A stretch of 64,000 nt of DNA from Eutreptiella sp. 'Long Island Sound 2002'. Taxonomy: Eukaryota > Euglenozoa > Euglenophyceae > Eutreptiales > Eutreptiaceae. The stretch is from contig OZ038392.1 of the NCBI GenBank assembly GCA_964036045.1, positions 39,495,806 through 39,559,805 on the forward strand, read 5' to 3'. The translations under genes were made by a program, and so were the position numbers. Below, piece after piece: positions 45,346 to 57,690 of the stretch (positions are counted from its first letter, which is position 1; each line of letters begins with the position of its first letter). The notes under the pieces were generated by a model. The model was given only the letters and a program-made list of their open reading frames with translations. It was not told the origin of the DNA and ran no database searches.

Positions 45346-48300
45346 ACTGCCTGGGGGCAGTGGGCAGTGCAACTCCTGCAATGCACTGCCTCACTGCCTG
45401 GGGGCAGTGGGCAGTGCAACTTTCGCATTGCACTGCCCCACTGACCTGGGGGCAGTGGGCACTGGAACTTCTGCAATGCACTGCCCCACTGCCTGGGGGC
45501 AGTGGGGCAGTGCAACTCCTGCAATACACTGCCGCACTGTCTGGGGACAGTGGGCAGCGCAACTCCTGCAATGCACTGCCGCACGGCCTGGGAGCAGTGG
45601 GCAGCGGAACTCCTGCAATGCACTGCCCCACTGCCTGGGGGCAGTGGGCAGTGCAACTCCTGCAATACACTGCCGCACTGTCTTGGGGCAGTGGGCAGCG
45701 CAACTCCTGCAATGCGCTGCCTCACTGCCCTGAGGTAGTGGGCAGTGGAACTTCTGCAATGCACTGCCCCACTGCCTGGGGGCAGTGGGCAGTGGAACCC
45801 CTGCAATGCACTGCCTCATTGCCCTGGGGGCAGTGGGCAGTGCAATTCCTGCAATGCACTGCCTGACTGCCTGGGGGCAGTGGACAGTGCAACTCCTGCA
45901 ATGCACTGCCTCACTGCCTGGGGCCAGTGGGCAGCGCAACTCCTGCAATGCACTGCCCCACTGCCTGGGGGCAGTGGGCAGTGGACCTCCGGCAATACAC
46001 TGCCGCACTGCCTGGGGGCAGTGGGCAGTGCAACTCCTGCAATGCACTGCCTCACTGCCTGGGAGCAGTGGGCAGTGGACCTCCTGCAATGCATTGCCTC
46101 ACTGCCTGGGGGCAGTGGACAGTGCAACTTCTGCAACGCACTGCCCCACTGCCTGGGAGCAGTGGGCAGTGCAACTCCTGCAATACAGTGCCTCACTGTC
46201 TGGGGGCAGTGGGCAGCGGAACTCCTGCAATGCACTGCCCCACTGCCTGGGGGCAGTGGGCAGTGCACCTCCGGCAATACACTGCCGCACTGTCGGGGGG
46301 CAGTGGGCAGCGGAACTCCTGCAATGCACTGCCCCACTGCCTGGGGGCAGTGGGCAGTGGACCTCCGGCAATACACTGCCGCACTGCCTGGGGGCAGTGG
46401 GCAATGCAACTCCTGCAATGCATTGCCACACTGCCTGGGGGCAGTGGGCAGTGGACCTCCGTCAATACACTGCCTCACTGCCTGGGGCCAGTGGACAGTG
46501 CAACTCCCGCAATGCACTGCCTTACTGCCTTGGGGCAGTATGCAGTGAACCTCCGGCAATACACTGCCTCTCTGCCTTGGGGCAGTGGACAGTGCAACTC
46601 CTGCAATGCATTGCCCCACTGCCTGGGGGCAGTGGGCAGTGCAACTCCTGCAATACACTGCCGCACTGTCTGGGGGCAGTGGGCAGTGCAACTCCTGCGA
46701 CGCACTGCCTCACTGCCTGGGGGCAGTGCACAGTGGAACTCCCGCAATGCACTGCCCCACTGCCTGGGGGCAGTGGGCAGTGCAACTCTTGCAATACAGT
46801 GCCGCACTGTCTGGGGGCAGTGGACAGTGCAACTCCTGCAATGCACTGCCCCACTGCCTGGGGGCAGTGGGCAGTGCAACTCCTGCAATGCACTGCCTCA
46901 CTGCCTGGGGGCAGTGGGCAGTGCAACTCCTGCAATGCACTGCCACACTGCCTGGGGGCAGTGGGCAGTGGACCTCCTGCAATACACTGCCTCACTGCCT
47001 GGGGCCAGTGGACAGTGCAACTCCTGCAATGCACTGCCTTACTGCCTGGGGGCAGTAGGCAGTGGACCTCCGGCAATACACTGCCTTACTGCCTGGGGGC
47101 AGTTGACAGTGCAACTCCTGCAATGCACTGCCCCACTGCCTGGGGGCAGTGGGCAGTGCAACTCCTGCCATACACTGCCGCGCTGTCTGGGGGCAGTGGA
47201 TAGTGCAACCCCTGCGACGCACTGCCTCACTGCCTGGGTGCAGTGGACAGTGGAACTCCCGCAATACACTGCCGCACTGTCTGGGGGCAGTGGGCAGTGC
47301 AACTCCTGCAATACACTGCCGCACTGTCTGGGGGCAGTGGACAGTGCAACTCCTACAATGCACTGCCCCACTGCCTGGGGGCAGTGGGCAGTGGACCTCC
47401 GGCAATACACTGCCGCACTGCCTGGGGGCAGTGGGCAGTGCAACTTCTGCAACGCACTGCCCCACTGCCTGGGGGCAGTGGGCAGTGGACCTCCGGCAAT
47501 ACACTGCCTCACTGCCTGGGGGCAGTGGGCAGTGCAACTCCCGCAATGCACTGCCTTACTGCCTGGGGGCAGTAGGCAGTGGACCTCCGGCAATACACTG
47601 CCTCACTGCCTGGGGGCAGTGGGCAGTGCAACTCCCGCAATGCACTGCCTTACTGCCTGGGGGCAGTAGGCAGTGGACCTCCGGCAATACACTGCCTCAC
47701 TGCCTGGGGGCAGTGGGCAGTGGACCTCCTGCAATACACTGCCTTACTGCCCGGGGGCAGTAGGCAGTGGACCTCCGGCAATACACTGCCTCACTGCCTG
47801 GGGGCAGTAGGCAGTGCAACTCCTGCAATGCACTGCCTCAGTGCCCTGGGGCAGTAGGCAGTGGAACTCCTGCAATGCACTGCCCCACTGCCTGGGAGCA
47901 ATGGGCAGTGGAACTCCTACAATGCACCGCCTCACTGCCTGGGGGCAGTGGACAGTGCAACTCCTGCAATGCAGTGCCTCACTGCCTGGGGGCAGTGGGC
48001 AGTGCAACTCCCGCAATACACTGCCTCACTGCCTGGGGGCAGTGGACAGTGCAACTTCTGCAATGCACTACCCCACCACCTGGGGGCAGTGGGCAGTGGA
48101 CCTCCGGCAATACACTGCCGCACTGCCTGGGGGCAGTGGGCAGTGCAACTCTTGCAATGCACCGCTGCACTGCCTGGGTGCAGTGGGCAGCGCAACTCCT
48201 GCAATGCACTGCCTCACTGCCTGGGGGCAGTGGACCGCGCAACTCCTGCAATGCACTGCCCCACTGCCTGGGGGCGGTGGGCAGTGGACCTCCTGCAATG

Positions 48301-51300
48301 CACTGCCTCACTGCCTTGGGGCAGTGGGCACCGCAACTCCTGCAATGCACTGCCCCATTGCCTGGGGGCAGTGGGCAGTGCAACTCCTGCAATGCACTGC
48401 CGCACTGTCTGGGGGCAGTGGGCAGTGCAACTCCTGCAACGCACTGCCTCACTGCCTCGGGGCAGTGGGCAGTGCAACTCCTGCAATGCACTGCCTCACT
48501 CCCTGGGGGCAGTGGGCAGTGCAACTTTCGCATTGCACTGCCCCACTGACCTGGGGGCAGTGGGCACTGGACTTTCTGCAATGCACTGCCCCACTGCCTG
48601 GGGGCAGTGGGCAGTGCAACTCCTGCAATACACTGCCGCACTGTCTGGGGACAGTGGGCAGCGCAACTCCTGCAATGCACTGCCGCACTGCCTGGGAGCA
48701 GTGGGCAGCGGAACTCCTGCAATGCACTGCCCCAATGCCTGGGGGCAGTGGGCAGTGCAACTCCTGCAATACACTGCCGCACCGTCTTGGGGCAGTGGGC
48801 AGCGCAACTCCTGCAATGCGCTGCCTCACTGCCCTGAGGTAGTGGGCAGTGCAACTCCTGCAATACACTGACTCACTGCCTGGGGGCAGTGGACAGTGCA
48901 ACTTCTGCAATGCACTACCCCACCACCTGGGGGCAGTGGGCAGTGGACCTCCGGCAATACACTGCCGCACTGCCTGGGGGCAGTGGGCAGTGCAAGTCTT
49001 GCAATGCACTGCCTCACTGCCTGGGAGCAGTGGGCAGCGCAACTCCTGCAATACACTGCCTCACTGCCTGGGGGTAGTGGGCAGTGCAACTCCTGCAATG
49101 CACCGCTGCTCTGCCTGGGTGCAGTGGGCAGCGCAACTCCTGCAATGCACTGCCTCACTGCCTGGGGGCAGTGGACCGCGCAACTCCTGCAATGCACTGC
49201 CCCACTGCCTGGGGGCGGTGGGCAGTGGACCTCCTGCAATCCACTGCCTCACTGCCTGGGGGCAGTGGGCACCGCAACTCCTGCAATGCACTGCCCCATT
49301 GCCTGGGGGCAGTGGGCAGTGCAACTCCTGCAATGCACTGCCGCACTGTCTGGGGGCAGTGGGCAGTGCAACTCCTGCAACGCACTGCCTCACTGCCTGG
49401 GGGCAGTGGGCAGTGCAACTCCTGCAATGCACTGCCTCACTCCCTGGGGGCAGTGGGCAGTGCAACTTTCGCTTTGCACTGCCCCACCGACCTGGGGGCA
49501 GTGGGCACTGGACTTTCTGCAATGCACTGCCCCACTGCCTGGGGGCAGTGGGGCAGTGCAACTCCTGCAATACACTGCCGCACTGTCTGGGGACAGTGGG
49601 CAGCGCAACTCCTGCAATGCACTGCTGCACTGCCTGGGAGCAGTGGGCAGCGGAACTCCTGCAATGCACTGCCCCAATGCCTGGGGGCAGTGGGCAGTGC
49701 AACTCCTGCAATGCACTGCCTCACTGCCTGGGGGCAGTGGGCAGTGCAATTTCTGCAATGCACTGCCCCACTGCCTGGGGGCATGGGGCAGTGGAACCCC
49801 TGCAATGCACTGCCTCACCTCCCTCGGGGGCAGTGGGCAGTGCAATTCCTGCAATGCACTGCCTGACTGCCTGGGGGCAGTGGACAGTGCAACTCTTGCA
49901 ATGCACTGCCTCACTGCCTGGGGCCAGTGGGCAGCGCAACTCCTGCAATGCACTGCCCCACTGCCTGGGGGCAGTGGGCAGTGGACCTCCGGCATTACAC
50001 TGCCGCACTGCCTGGGGGCAGTGGGCAGTGCAACTCCTGCAATGCACTGCCTCACTGCCTGGGAGCAGTGGGCAGTGGACCTCCTGCAATGCATTGCCTC
50101 ACTGCCTGGGGGCAGTGGACAGTGCAACTTCTGCAACGCACTGCCCCACTGCCTGGGAGCAGTGGGCAGTGCAACTCCTGCAATACACTACCTCACTGTC
50201 TGGGGGCAGTGGGCAGCGGAACTCCTGCAATGCACTGCCCCACTGCCTGGGGGCAGTGGGCAGTGGACCTCCGGCAATACACTGCCGCACTGTCTGGGGG
50301 CAGTGGGCAGCGGAACTCCTGCAATGCACTGCCCCACTGCCTGGGGGCAGTGGGCAGTGGACCTCCGGCAGTACACTGCCGCACTGCCTGGGGGCAGTGG
50401 GCAGTGCAACTCCTGCAATGCACTGCCACACTGCATGGGGGCAGTGGGCAGTGGACCTCCGGCAATACACTGCCTCACTGCCTGGGGCCAGTGGACAGTG
50501 CAACTCCCGCAATGCACTGCCTTACTGCCTTGGGGCAGTAGGCAGTGAACCTCCGGCAATACACTGCCTCACTGCCTGGGGGCAGTGGACAGTGCAACTC
50601 CTGCAATGCATTGCCCCACTGCCTGGGGGCAGTGGGCAGTGCAACTCCTGCAATACACTGCCGCACTGTCTGGGGGCAGTGAACAGTGCAACTCCTGCGA
50701 CGCACTGCCTCACTGCCTGGGGGCAGTGCACAGTGGAACTCCCGCAATGCACTGCCCCACTGCCTGGGGGCAGTGGGCAGTGCAACTCTTGCAATACAGT
50801 GCCGCACTGTCTGGGGGCAGTGGACAGTGCAACTCCTGCAATGCACTGCCCCACTGCCTGGGGGCAGTGGGCAGTGCAACTCCTGCAATGCACTGCCTCA
50901 CTGCCTGGGGGCAGTGGGCAGTGCAACTCCTGCAATGCACTGCCACACTGCCTGGGGGCAGTGGGCAGTGGACCTCCTGCAATACACTGCCTCACTGCCT
51001 GGGGCCAGTGGACAGTGCAACTCCTGCAATGCACTGCCTTACTGCCTGGGGGCAGTAGGCAGTGGACCTCCGGCAATACACTGCCTTACTGCCTGGGGGC
51101 AGTGGACAGTGCAACTCCTGCAATGCACTGCCCCACTGCCTGGGGGCAGTGGGCAGTGCAACTCCTGCCATACACTGCCGCGCTGTCTGGGGGCAGTGGA
51201 TAGTGCAACCCCTGCGACGCACTGCCTCACTGCCTGGGTGCAGTGGACAGTGGAACTCCCGCAATACACTGCCGCACTGTCCGGGGGCAGTGGGCAGCGC

Positions 51301-53003
51301 AACTCCTGCAATACACAGCCGCACTGTCTGGGGGCAGTGAACAGTGCAACTCCTGCAATGCACTGCCCCACTGCTTGGGGGCAGTGGGCAGTGGACCTCC
51401 GGCAATACACTGCCGCACTGCCTGGGGGCAGTGGGCAGTGCAACTTCTGCAACGCACTGCCCCACTGCCTGGGGGCAGTGGGCAGTGGAACTCCTGCAAT
51501 GCACTGCCTCACTGCCTGGGGGCAGTGGACAGTGCAACTCCCGCAATGCACTGCCTTACTGCCTGGGGGCAGTAGGCAGTGGACCTCCGGCAATACACTG
51601 CCTCACTGCCTGGGGGCAGTGGGCAGTGCAACTCCCGCAATGCACTGCCTTACTGCCTGGGGGCAGTAGGCAGTGGACCTCCGGCAATACACTGCCTCAC
51701 TGCCTGGGGGCAATAGGCAGTGGACGTCCCGCAATGCACTGCCTTACTGCCTGGGGGCAGTGGGCAGTGCAACTCCTGCAATGCACTGCCACACTGCCTG
51801 GGGGCAGTGGACAGTGCAACTCCTGCAATGCACTGCCCCACTGCCTGGGGGCAGTGGGCAGTGCAACTCCTGCAATACACTGCCGCACTGTCTGGGGGCA
51901 GTGGACAGTGCAACTCCCGCAATGCACTGCCCCACTGCCTGGGGGCAGTGGGCAGTGCAACTCCTGCAATACACTGCTGCACTGTCTTGCGGCAGTGGAC
52001 AGTGCAACCCCTGCAATGCACTGCCCCACTGCCTGGGGGCAGTGGACAGTGCAACTCCTGCAATGCACTGCCCCACTGCCCGGGGGCAGTGGGCAGTGCA
52101 ACTCCTGCAATACACTGCCCCAGTGCCTTGGGGCAGTGGGCAGCGCAACTCCTGCAACGCACTGCCTCACTGCGTGGGAGCAGTGGGCAGTGCAACTCCC
52201 GCAATACACTGCCTCACTGCCTTGGGGCAGTGGGCAGCGCAACTCCTGCAACGCACTGCCTTACTGCCTGGGAGCAGTGGGCCGTGCAACTCCTGCAATG
52301 CACTGCCTCACTGCCTGGGGGCAGTGGGCAGTGCAACTCCTGCAACGCACTGCCTCACTGCCTGGGAGCAGTGGGCAGTGCAACTCCCGCAATGCACTGC
52401 CACACTGCCTGGGGGCAGTGGGCAGTGCAACTCCTGCAATACACTGCCCCACTGCCTTGGGGCAGTGGGCAGCGCAACTCCTGCAACGCACTGCCTCACT
52501 GCCTGAGAGCAGTGGGCAGTGCAACTCCTGCAATGCAGTGCCTCACTGCCTGGGGGCAGTGGGCAGTGCAACTCCTGCAAAGCACTGCCTCACTGCCTGG
52601 GAGCAGTGGGCAGTGCAACTCCCGCAATGCACTGCCCCACTGCCTGGGGGCAGTGGGCAGTGCAACTCCTGCAACGCACTGCCTCACTGCCTGGGAGCAG
52701 TGGACAGTGCAACTCCTGCAATGCACTGCTCCACTGCCTGGGGGCAGTGGGCAGTGCAACTCCTGCAATACACTGCCCCAGTGCCTTGGGGCAGTGGGCA
52801 GCGCAACTCCTGCAACGCACTGCCTCACTGCCTGGGAGCAGTGGGCAGTGCAACTCCTGCAATGCACTGCCTCACTGCCTGGGGGCAGTGGGCAGTGCAA
52901 CTCCTGCAACGCACTGCCTCACTGCCTGGGAGCAGTGGGCAGTGCAACTCCCGCAATGCACTGCCTCACTGCCTGGGGGCGTGGGCAGTGCAACTCCTGC
53001 AAT
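45346..53003 (+). repeat. 47-bp satellite, block 2
   Basis: Same unit as block 1, roughly 160 copies. Higher-order structure is visible: 45.8-47.7 kb and 49.8-51.6 kb are nearly identical at an offset of exactly 4000 bp. 45.4-45.7 kb recurs at 48.5 and 49.5 kb. 43.0-43.8 kb of block 1 recurs near 47.8-48.5 kb. Confidence 0.97.
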
Positions 53004-55485
53004 GGGTGGTCGGAGTGTCCTGCAGGGCCTGTGGGGATGTACTACCCGGCGCACCAGCCTGGGGGGATGGGGAGTCCACCCCAGGGGGTGGTCGGGGCAT
53101 CCTTCAGGGCCTATGGGGGGCCATCATTTTCGGAGAACCGGGCGCACCGGCCTGGGGGGGGACGGGGAGTCCAGCCCATGGGGGTGGTCGGAGCCTCCTG
53201 CAAGGCCCATGGGGAGCCAGCATCTTCCTAGAACCGGGCGCACCGGCCTGGGGGGACGGGGGGTCCTGCCCAGGGGATGGCTGGAGTATTCTTCAGGGCC
53301 TATGGGGAGGCGTCATCTTCGGAGAACCGGGCGCACCGGCCTGGGGGGGACGGGGAGTCCTACCCAGGGGGTGTTCGGAGCCTCCTGCAAGGCCCATGGG
53401 GAGCCATCATCTTCCAATAACCGGGCGCACCGGCCTGGGGGGGACGGGGAGTCCTGCCCAGGGGGTGGTCGGGGCATCCTTCAAGGCCAATGGGGGGCCA
53501 TCTGCTTCGGAGAACCGGGCGCACCGGCCTGGGGGGGACGGGGAGTCCTGCCCAGGGGGTGTTCGGAGCCTCCTGCAGGGCCCATGGGGAGGCATCATCC
53601 CTCAAAAACCGGGCGCACCGGCCTGGGGGGGACGGGGAGTCCAGCCCAGGGGGTGGTCGGAATCTCCTGCAAGGCCCATGGGGAGCCATCATCTTCCAAT
53701 AACCGGGCGCACCGGCCTGGGGGGGACGGGGAGTCCAGCCCAGGGGTTGGTCGGAGTATCCTGCAGGGCCCACGGGGAGGCATCATCCCTCAAAAACCGG
53801 GCGCACCGGCCTGGGGGGGACGGGGAGTCCTGCCCAGGGGGTGTTCGGAGCCTCCTGCAAGGCCCATGGGGGGCCATCTGCTTCGGAGAACCGGGCGCAC
53901 CGGCCTGGGGGGGGACGGGGAGTCCAGCCCAGGGGGTGGTCGGGGCATCCTTCAAGGCCAGTGGGGGGCCATCTTCTTCGGAGAACCGGGCGCACCGGCC
54001 TAGGGGGGACGGGGAGTCCTGCCCAGGGGGTGGTCGGGGCATCCTTCAAGGCCAGTGGGGGGCCATCTTCTTCGGAGAACCGGGCGCACCGGCCTGGGGG
54101 GGACGGGGAGTCCTGCCCAGGGGGTGGTCGGGGCATCCTGCAAGGCCAGTGGGGGGCCATCTGCTTCGGAGAACTGGGCGCACCGGCCTGGGGGGGACGG
54201 GGAGTCCTGCGCAGGGGGTGGTCGGGGCATCCTTCAAGGCCAATGGGGGGCCATCTGCTTCGCAGAACCGGGCGCACCGGCCTGGGGGGGACGGGGAGTC
54301 CTGCCCAGGGGGTGTTCGGAGCCTCCTGCAAGGCCCGTGGGGAGCCATCATCCTTCAAGAACCGGGCGCACCGGCCTCGGGGGGACGGGGAGTCCAGCCC
54401 AGGGGGTGGTCGGGGCATCCTTCAAAGCCAATGGGGAGCCATCTGCTTCGGAGAACTGGGCGCACCGGCCTGGGGGGGACGGGGAGTCGAGCCCAGGGGG
54501 TGTTCGGAGCCTCCTGCAAGGCCCGTGGGGAGCCATCATCCTTCTTCTACCGGGCGCACCGGCCTGGGGGGAAAGGGGAGTCCAGCCCAGGGGGTGGTCG
54601 GGGCATCCTTCAAGGCCAATGGGGGGCCATCTGCTTCGGAGAACCGGGCGCACCGGCCTGGGGGGGACGGGGAGTCCAGCCCAGGGGGTGTTCGGAGCCT
54701 CCTGCCAGGCCAATGGGGGGCCATCTGCTTCGGAGAACTGGGCGCACCGGCCTGGGGGGGACGGGGAGTCCTGCCCAGGGGGTGTTTGGAGCCTCCTGCA
54801 AGGCCAGTGGGGGGCCATCTTCTTCGGAGAACCGGGCGCACCGGCCTGGGGGGGACGGGGAGTCCTGCCCAGGGGGTGTTCGGAGTCTCCTTCAAGGCCA
54901 GTGGGGGGCCATCTTCTTCGGAGAACCGGGCGCACCGGCCTGGGGGGGACGGGGAGTCCTGCCCAGGGGGTGTTCGGAGTCTCCTGCAAGGCCAGTGGGG
55001 GGCCATCTTCTTCAGAGAACCGGGCGCACCGGCCTGCGGGGACGGGGAGTCCTGCCCAGGGGGTGTTCGGAGTCTCCTGCAAGGCCAGTGGGGGGCCATC
55101 TTCTTCAGAGAACCGGGCGCACCGGCCTGGGGGGGACGGGGAGTCCTGCCCAGGGGGTGTTCGGAGTCTCCTGCAAGGCCAGTGGGGGGCCATCTTCTTC
55201 AGAGAACCGGGCGCACCGGCCTGGGGGGGACGGGGAGTCCTGCCCAGGGGGTGGTCGGAGTCTCCTGCAAGGCCAGTGGGGGGCCATCTTCTTCGGAGAA
55301 CCGGGCGCACCGGCCTGGGGGGGACGGGGAGTCCTGCCCAGGGGGTGGTCGGAGCCTCCTGCAAGGCCAGTGGGGGGCCATCTTCTTCGGAGAACCGGGC
55401 GCACCGGCCCGGGGGGGACGTGGAGTTCTGTCCAGGGGGTGTTCGGAGCCTCCTGCAAGACCCGTGGGGGGCTACCTTCCTTCAA
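53004..55485 (+). repeat. 94-bp satellite
   Basis: About 26 units of 94 bp with the parts CGGAGAACCGGGCGCACCGG, CCTGGGGGGGACGGGGAGTC, CTGCCCAGGGGGTG and TCCTGCAAGGCC. Early units are more diverged; later ones (54.8-55.4 kb) are nearly identical. No stop codons occur in any plus frame, giving a spurious open frame of 1385 codons that starts in the 47-bp block. Confidence 0.97.
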
Positions 55486-55606
55486 AGCCCCCCACCCCTA
55501 GTCCCACTATGCTATGCAGCAAGGCAGTAGGGCAGCAGTACCGGGGGTCATAACCCCGGGGTAGCAGTAGCAGGGACTCAACGTGAGTCCTCTTAACCAT
55601 GAACAA

Positions 55607-55654
55607 CCCCAAATACCGCCGGGGCTTAACTCCCGAACGTAACGGTATTTGGGG
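55607..55654. repeat. Hairpin, 12-bp perfect stem
   Basis: CCCCAAATACCG pairs with CGGTATTTGGGG across a 24-nt loop. It lies directly 5' of another hairpin (55658-55680), separated by 3 nt. Confidence 0.85.
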
Positions 55655-55657
55655 CCC

Positions 55658-55680
55658 CCGTGGGCCTTATGAGCCCACGG
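55658..55680. repeat. Hairpin, 8-bp perfect stem
   Basis: CCGTGGGC pairs with GCCCACGG across a 7-nt loop. An upstream small stem (GGACTCAACGTGAGTCC, 55574-55590) makes three hairpins in a row, suggesting a structured RNA or element end. Confidence 0.8.
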
Positions 55681-56823
55681 AGTGTACTTAGGCGTGGCTA
55701 CCAGCACTTAAAATCTGGCCTGCCATACCCATTGCTGGGCTCGCCTCAGTACGGCCGGTCGGGTCCGGCTCTGGGGGCTGCGCACTAAACTGGCACCGGG
55801 GAAGGGCCATTTACCCGGTTAAGCATTATTTACGGCGGTAGGCACTATTTATTACATTAGGTAGTTACTCAGCGCAATTGGTTACCCCGCAGACATGCCC
55901 CTTCCAGTGGTGCGCTCACCTTTGGGGCTGCCTTTGGGGGATCGGGGGCTGTTACCCCTCCCGGACGCCCTCTCTGGTGTTGGCGCCGGGGTGGTGGCCG
56001 GGGGGCCTTATACCTTACCTCAAAGGATGTTGGATACCCTTACCGGGGCGTCCAGCCGGACGGGTGCCCAGGGGGGGCATTCAGATTCTTGTTATCTTCA
56101 TAGACACACACATCACATAGGCCAGCTGTCAGTTGGCAAAGACAACTCCACAGGGGCGCCACTGGCCCTCCTCTGCAAACTCTCTGAGAAAGCGTTCTGA
56201 GTATCATCACCCCCAGGCCAGTTTCCAGGCACCGCGCCTCTGCTAGGGCGGGGGCCCCTCACATGCACCCTCCGGGGCCCTTTCCACCTGCACACCTGGA
56301 CGCTCGCCATGAAGACCCCGCATTGGAGCCTCCTCGGTGGCGCGCCCGGGCCCAGTTGTTCACGCGGCCGGCCGCCGATGCGGGGCCCTGGAGGCGCGCC
56401 GCACGGGCGCTGCCAGCCTGTGAGAGGGGCAAGGGCAGGAGTAGGGGGTGGGGGGGGGGGGGCAGTGGGCAGGGGAGGCGGCACGGAGTGGCTGCGGGAG
56501 GTAGTGCACGGGGGGCACTGAGAGCTGCATGGGGGTGTGTGGGATGGAGTTGGGGCAGAGGGCCCTGTGGGTGGGGCAAAGGCGTTGAGGGGAGATGGAG
56601 GGGGAGGCTGTACCAGCCGTCCTCTCTAGGGATCGCTGGTCCGTTCCCGGGGCCCTGGCGGCCGGTACTAGGGGGCCGCGTGGTCCCTGGGGATGGCGCT
56701 TGGCACTGGGACGTGCGCGCACCCGATACTGTTAGTACACCGCCTATTGGCAGTGCCCGGGCCCTGTCGCCCGGGGCTTCGCACCCGGCACCCAGCCCGT
56801 GGGTAGAGCTGGGGAGTACTCAG

Positions 56824-57230
56824 TGTGTTGTGTTGTGTTGTGTTGTGTTGTGTTGTGTTGTGTTGTGTTGTGTTGTGTTGTGTTGTGTTGTGTTGTGTTG
56901 TGTTGTGTTGTGTCGTGTCATGTCGTGTCGTGTCGTGTCGTGTCGTGTTGTGTCGTGGGGTGCTGTTTGGTGTTGTGCTGTGTTGTGTTGTGTTGTGTTG
57001 TGTTGTGTTGTGTTGTGTTGTGTTGTGTTGTGTTGTGTTGTGTTGTGTTGTGTTGTGTTGTGTTGTGTTGTGGTGTGTTGTGTTGTGTTGTGTTGTGGTG
57101 TGTTGTGTTGTGTTGTGTTGTGTTGTGTTGTGTTGTGTTGTGTTGTGTTGTGTTGTGTTGTGTTGTGTTGTGCCGAAGGCGCTGTTACCAGAAGGCAATG
57201 GCCGGGATGTCTACCCGCAGGTACAGGGAG
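56824..57230 (+). repeat. (GTGTT)n second copy plus flank
   Basis: Same order as 41571-41900: GTGTT run, GTGTC variants, GTGGGGTGCTGTTTGGTG, GTGTT run (longer here, with GTGGT interruptions), then GCCGAAGGCGCTGTTACC and GGCCGGGATGTCTACCC. Confidence 0.95.
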
Positions 57231-57330
57231 GGCTGTGTGTATAGCACGCACGCCGTGTGTAAGTGTGTGGTTATCGGCGGAAAGAGGGGGAGTCGGGGAA
57301 ACCTGGATGTCACCCACCTGGCGAAAGCTG

Positions 57331-57690
57331 TCATCCCAGAAGTTCCCGTTGTACTCCCTCTCTCTCCGCCTGCTGATGCAGGCGTAGCTCCTGCAACACC
57401 CACGCCATTGTGCTGCCTGGGCCCAGGCGGGCTTTCAGCAATGTGGCACGCCCCTTGGCGTGGGCGTACCAGACTCTTGTGGACTCCTCGAAGACGTTAC
57501 GTATGAACTCTGTCCCCAGCGTGTGGGGCCCCAAGCACTCCATGTGGGCTCGTTGCATGGAGGGCGTACGCAAGGCCGCCGCCCACTGTTTCATGACAGC
57601 CGGCTCCCACAGCTGGTGGCACACCGACTCTGCCCATTTCCCCACCTTCTGGTCGAGCCACTCCGCGAGCCGCCGGCAAGCGGCCCCCAC
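57331..57690 (-). pseudogene. C-terminal helical region of the minus-strand element
   Basis: Open on the minus strand with CRRLAEWLDQKVGKWAESVC and FIRNVFEESTRVWYAHAKGR, ending near 57331. It is coding-like but in a third frame relative to the RNase H. Function unknown. Confidence 0.45.

Larger units (their letters stand above)
55486..56823. other. Unique-looking segment with strong hairpins
   Basis: 55.5-55.7 kb folds into consecutive perfect stems (next entries). 55.8-56.8 kb is GC-rich with no supported gene. A pyrimidine-poor open frame at 56263 continues into the microsatellite and is rejected. Confidence 0.5.

Noticed and set aside
42135-53003. Dozens of long open frames (up to 784 codons) with CNALPHCLGAVGS-type repeats on both strands
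   Set aside because: They exist in several frames at once, follow the 47-bp unit, lack codon structure and start context, and end wherever a unit mutates.
42135-55485. CRISPR array
   Set aside because: Units are contiguous without unique spacers, and the genome is eukaryotic.
51344-55501. 1385-codon open frame
   Set aside because: Runs without change of character from the 47-bp into the 94-bp satellite; other frames are equally open.
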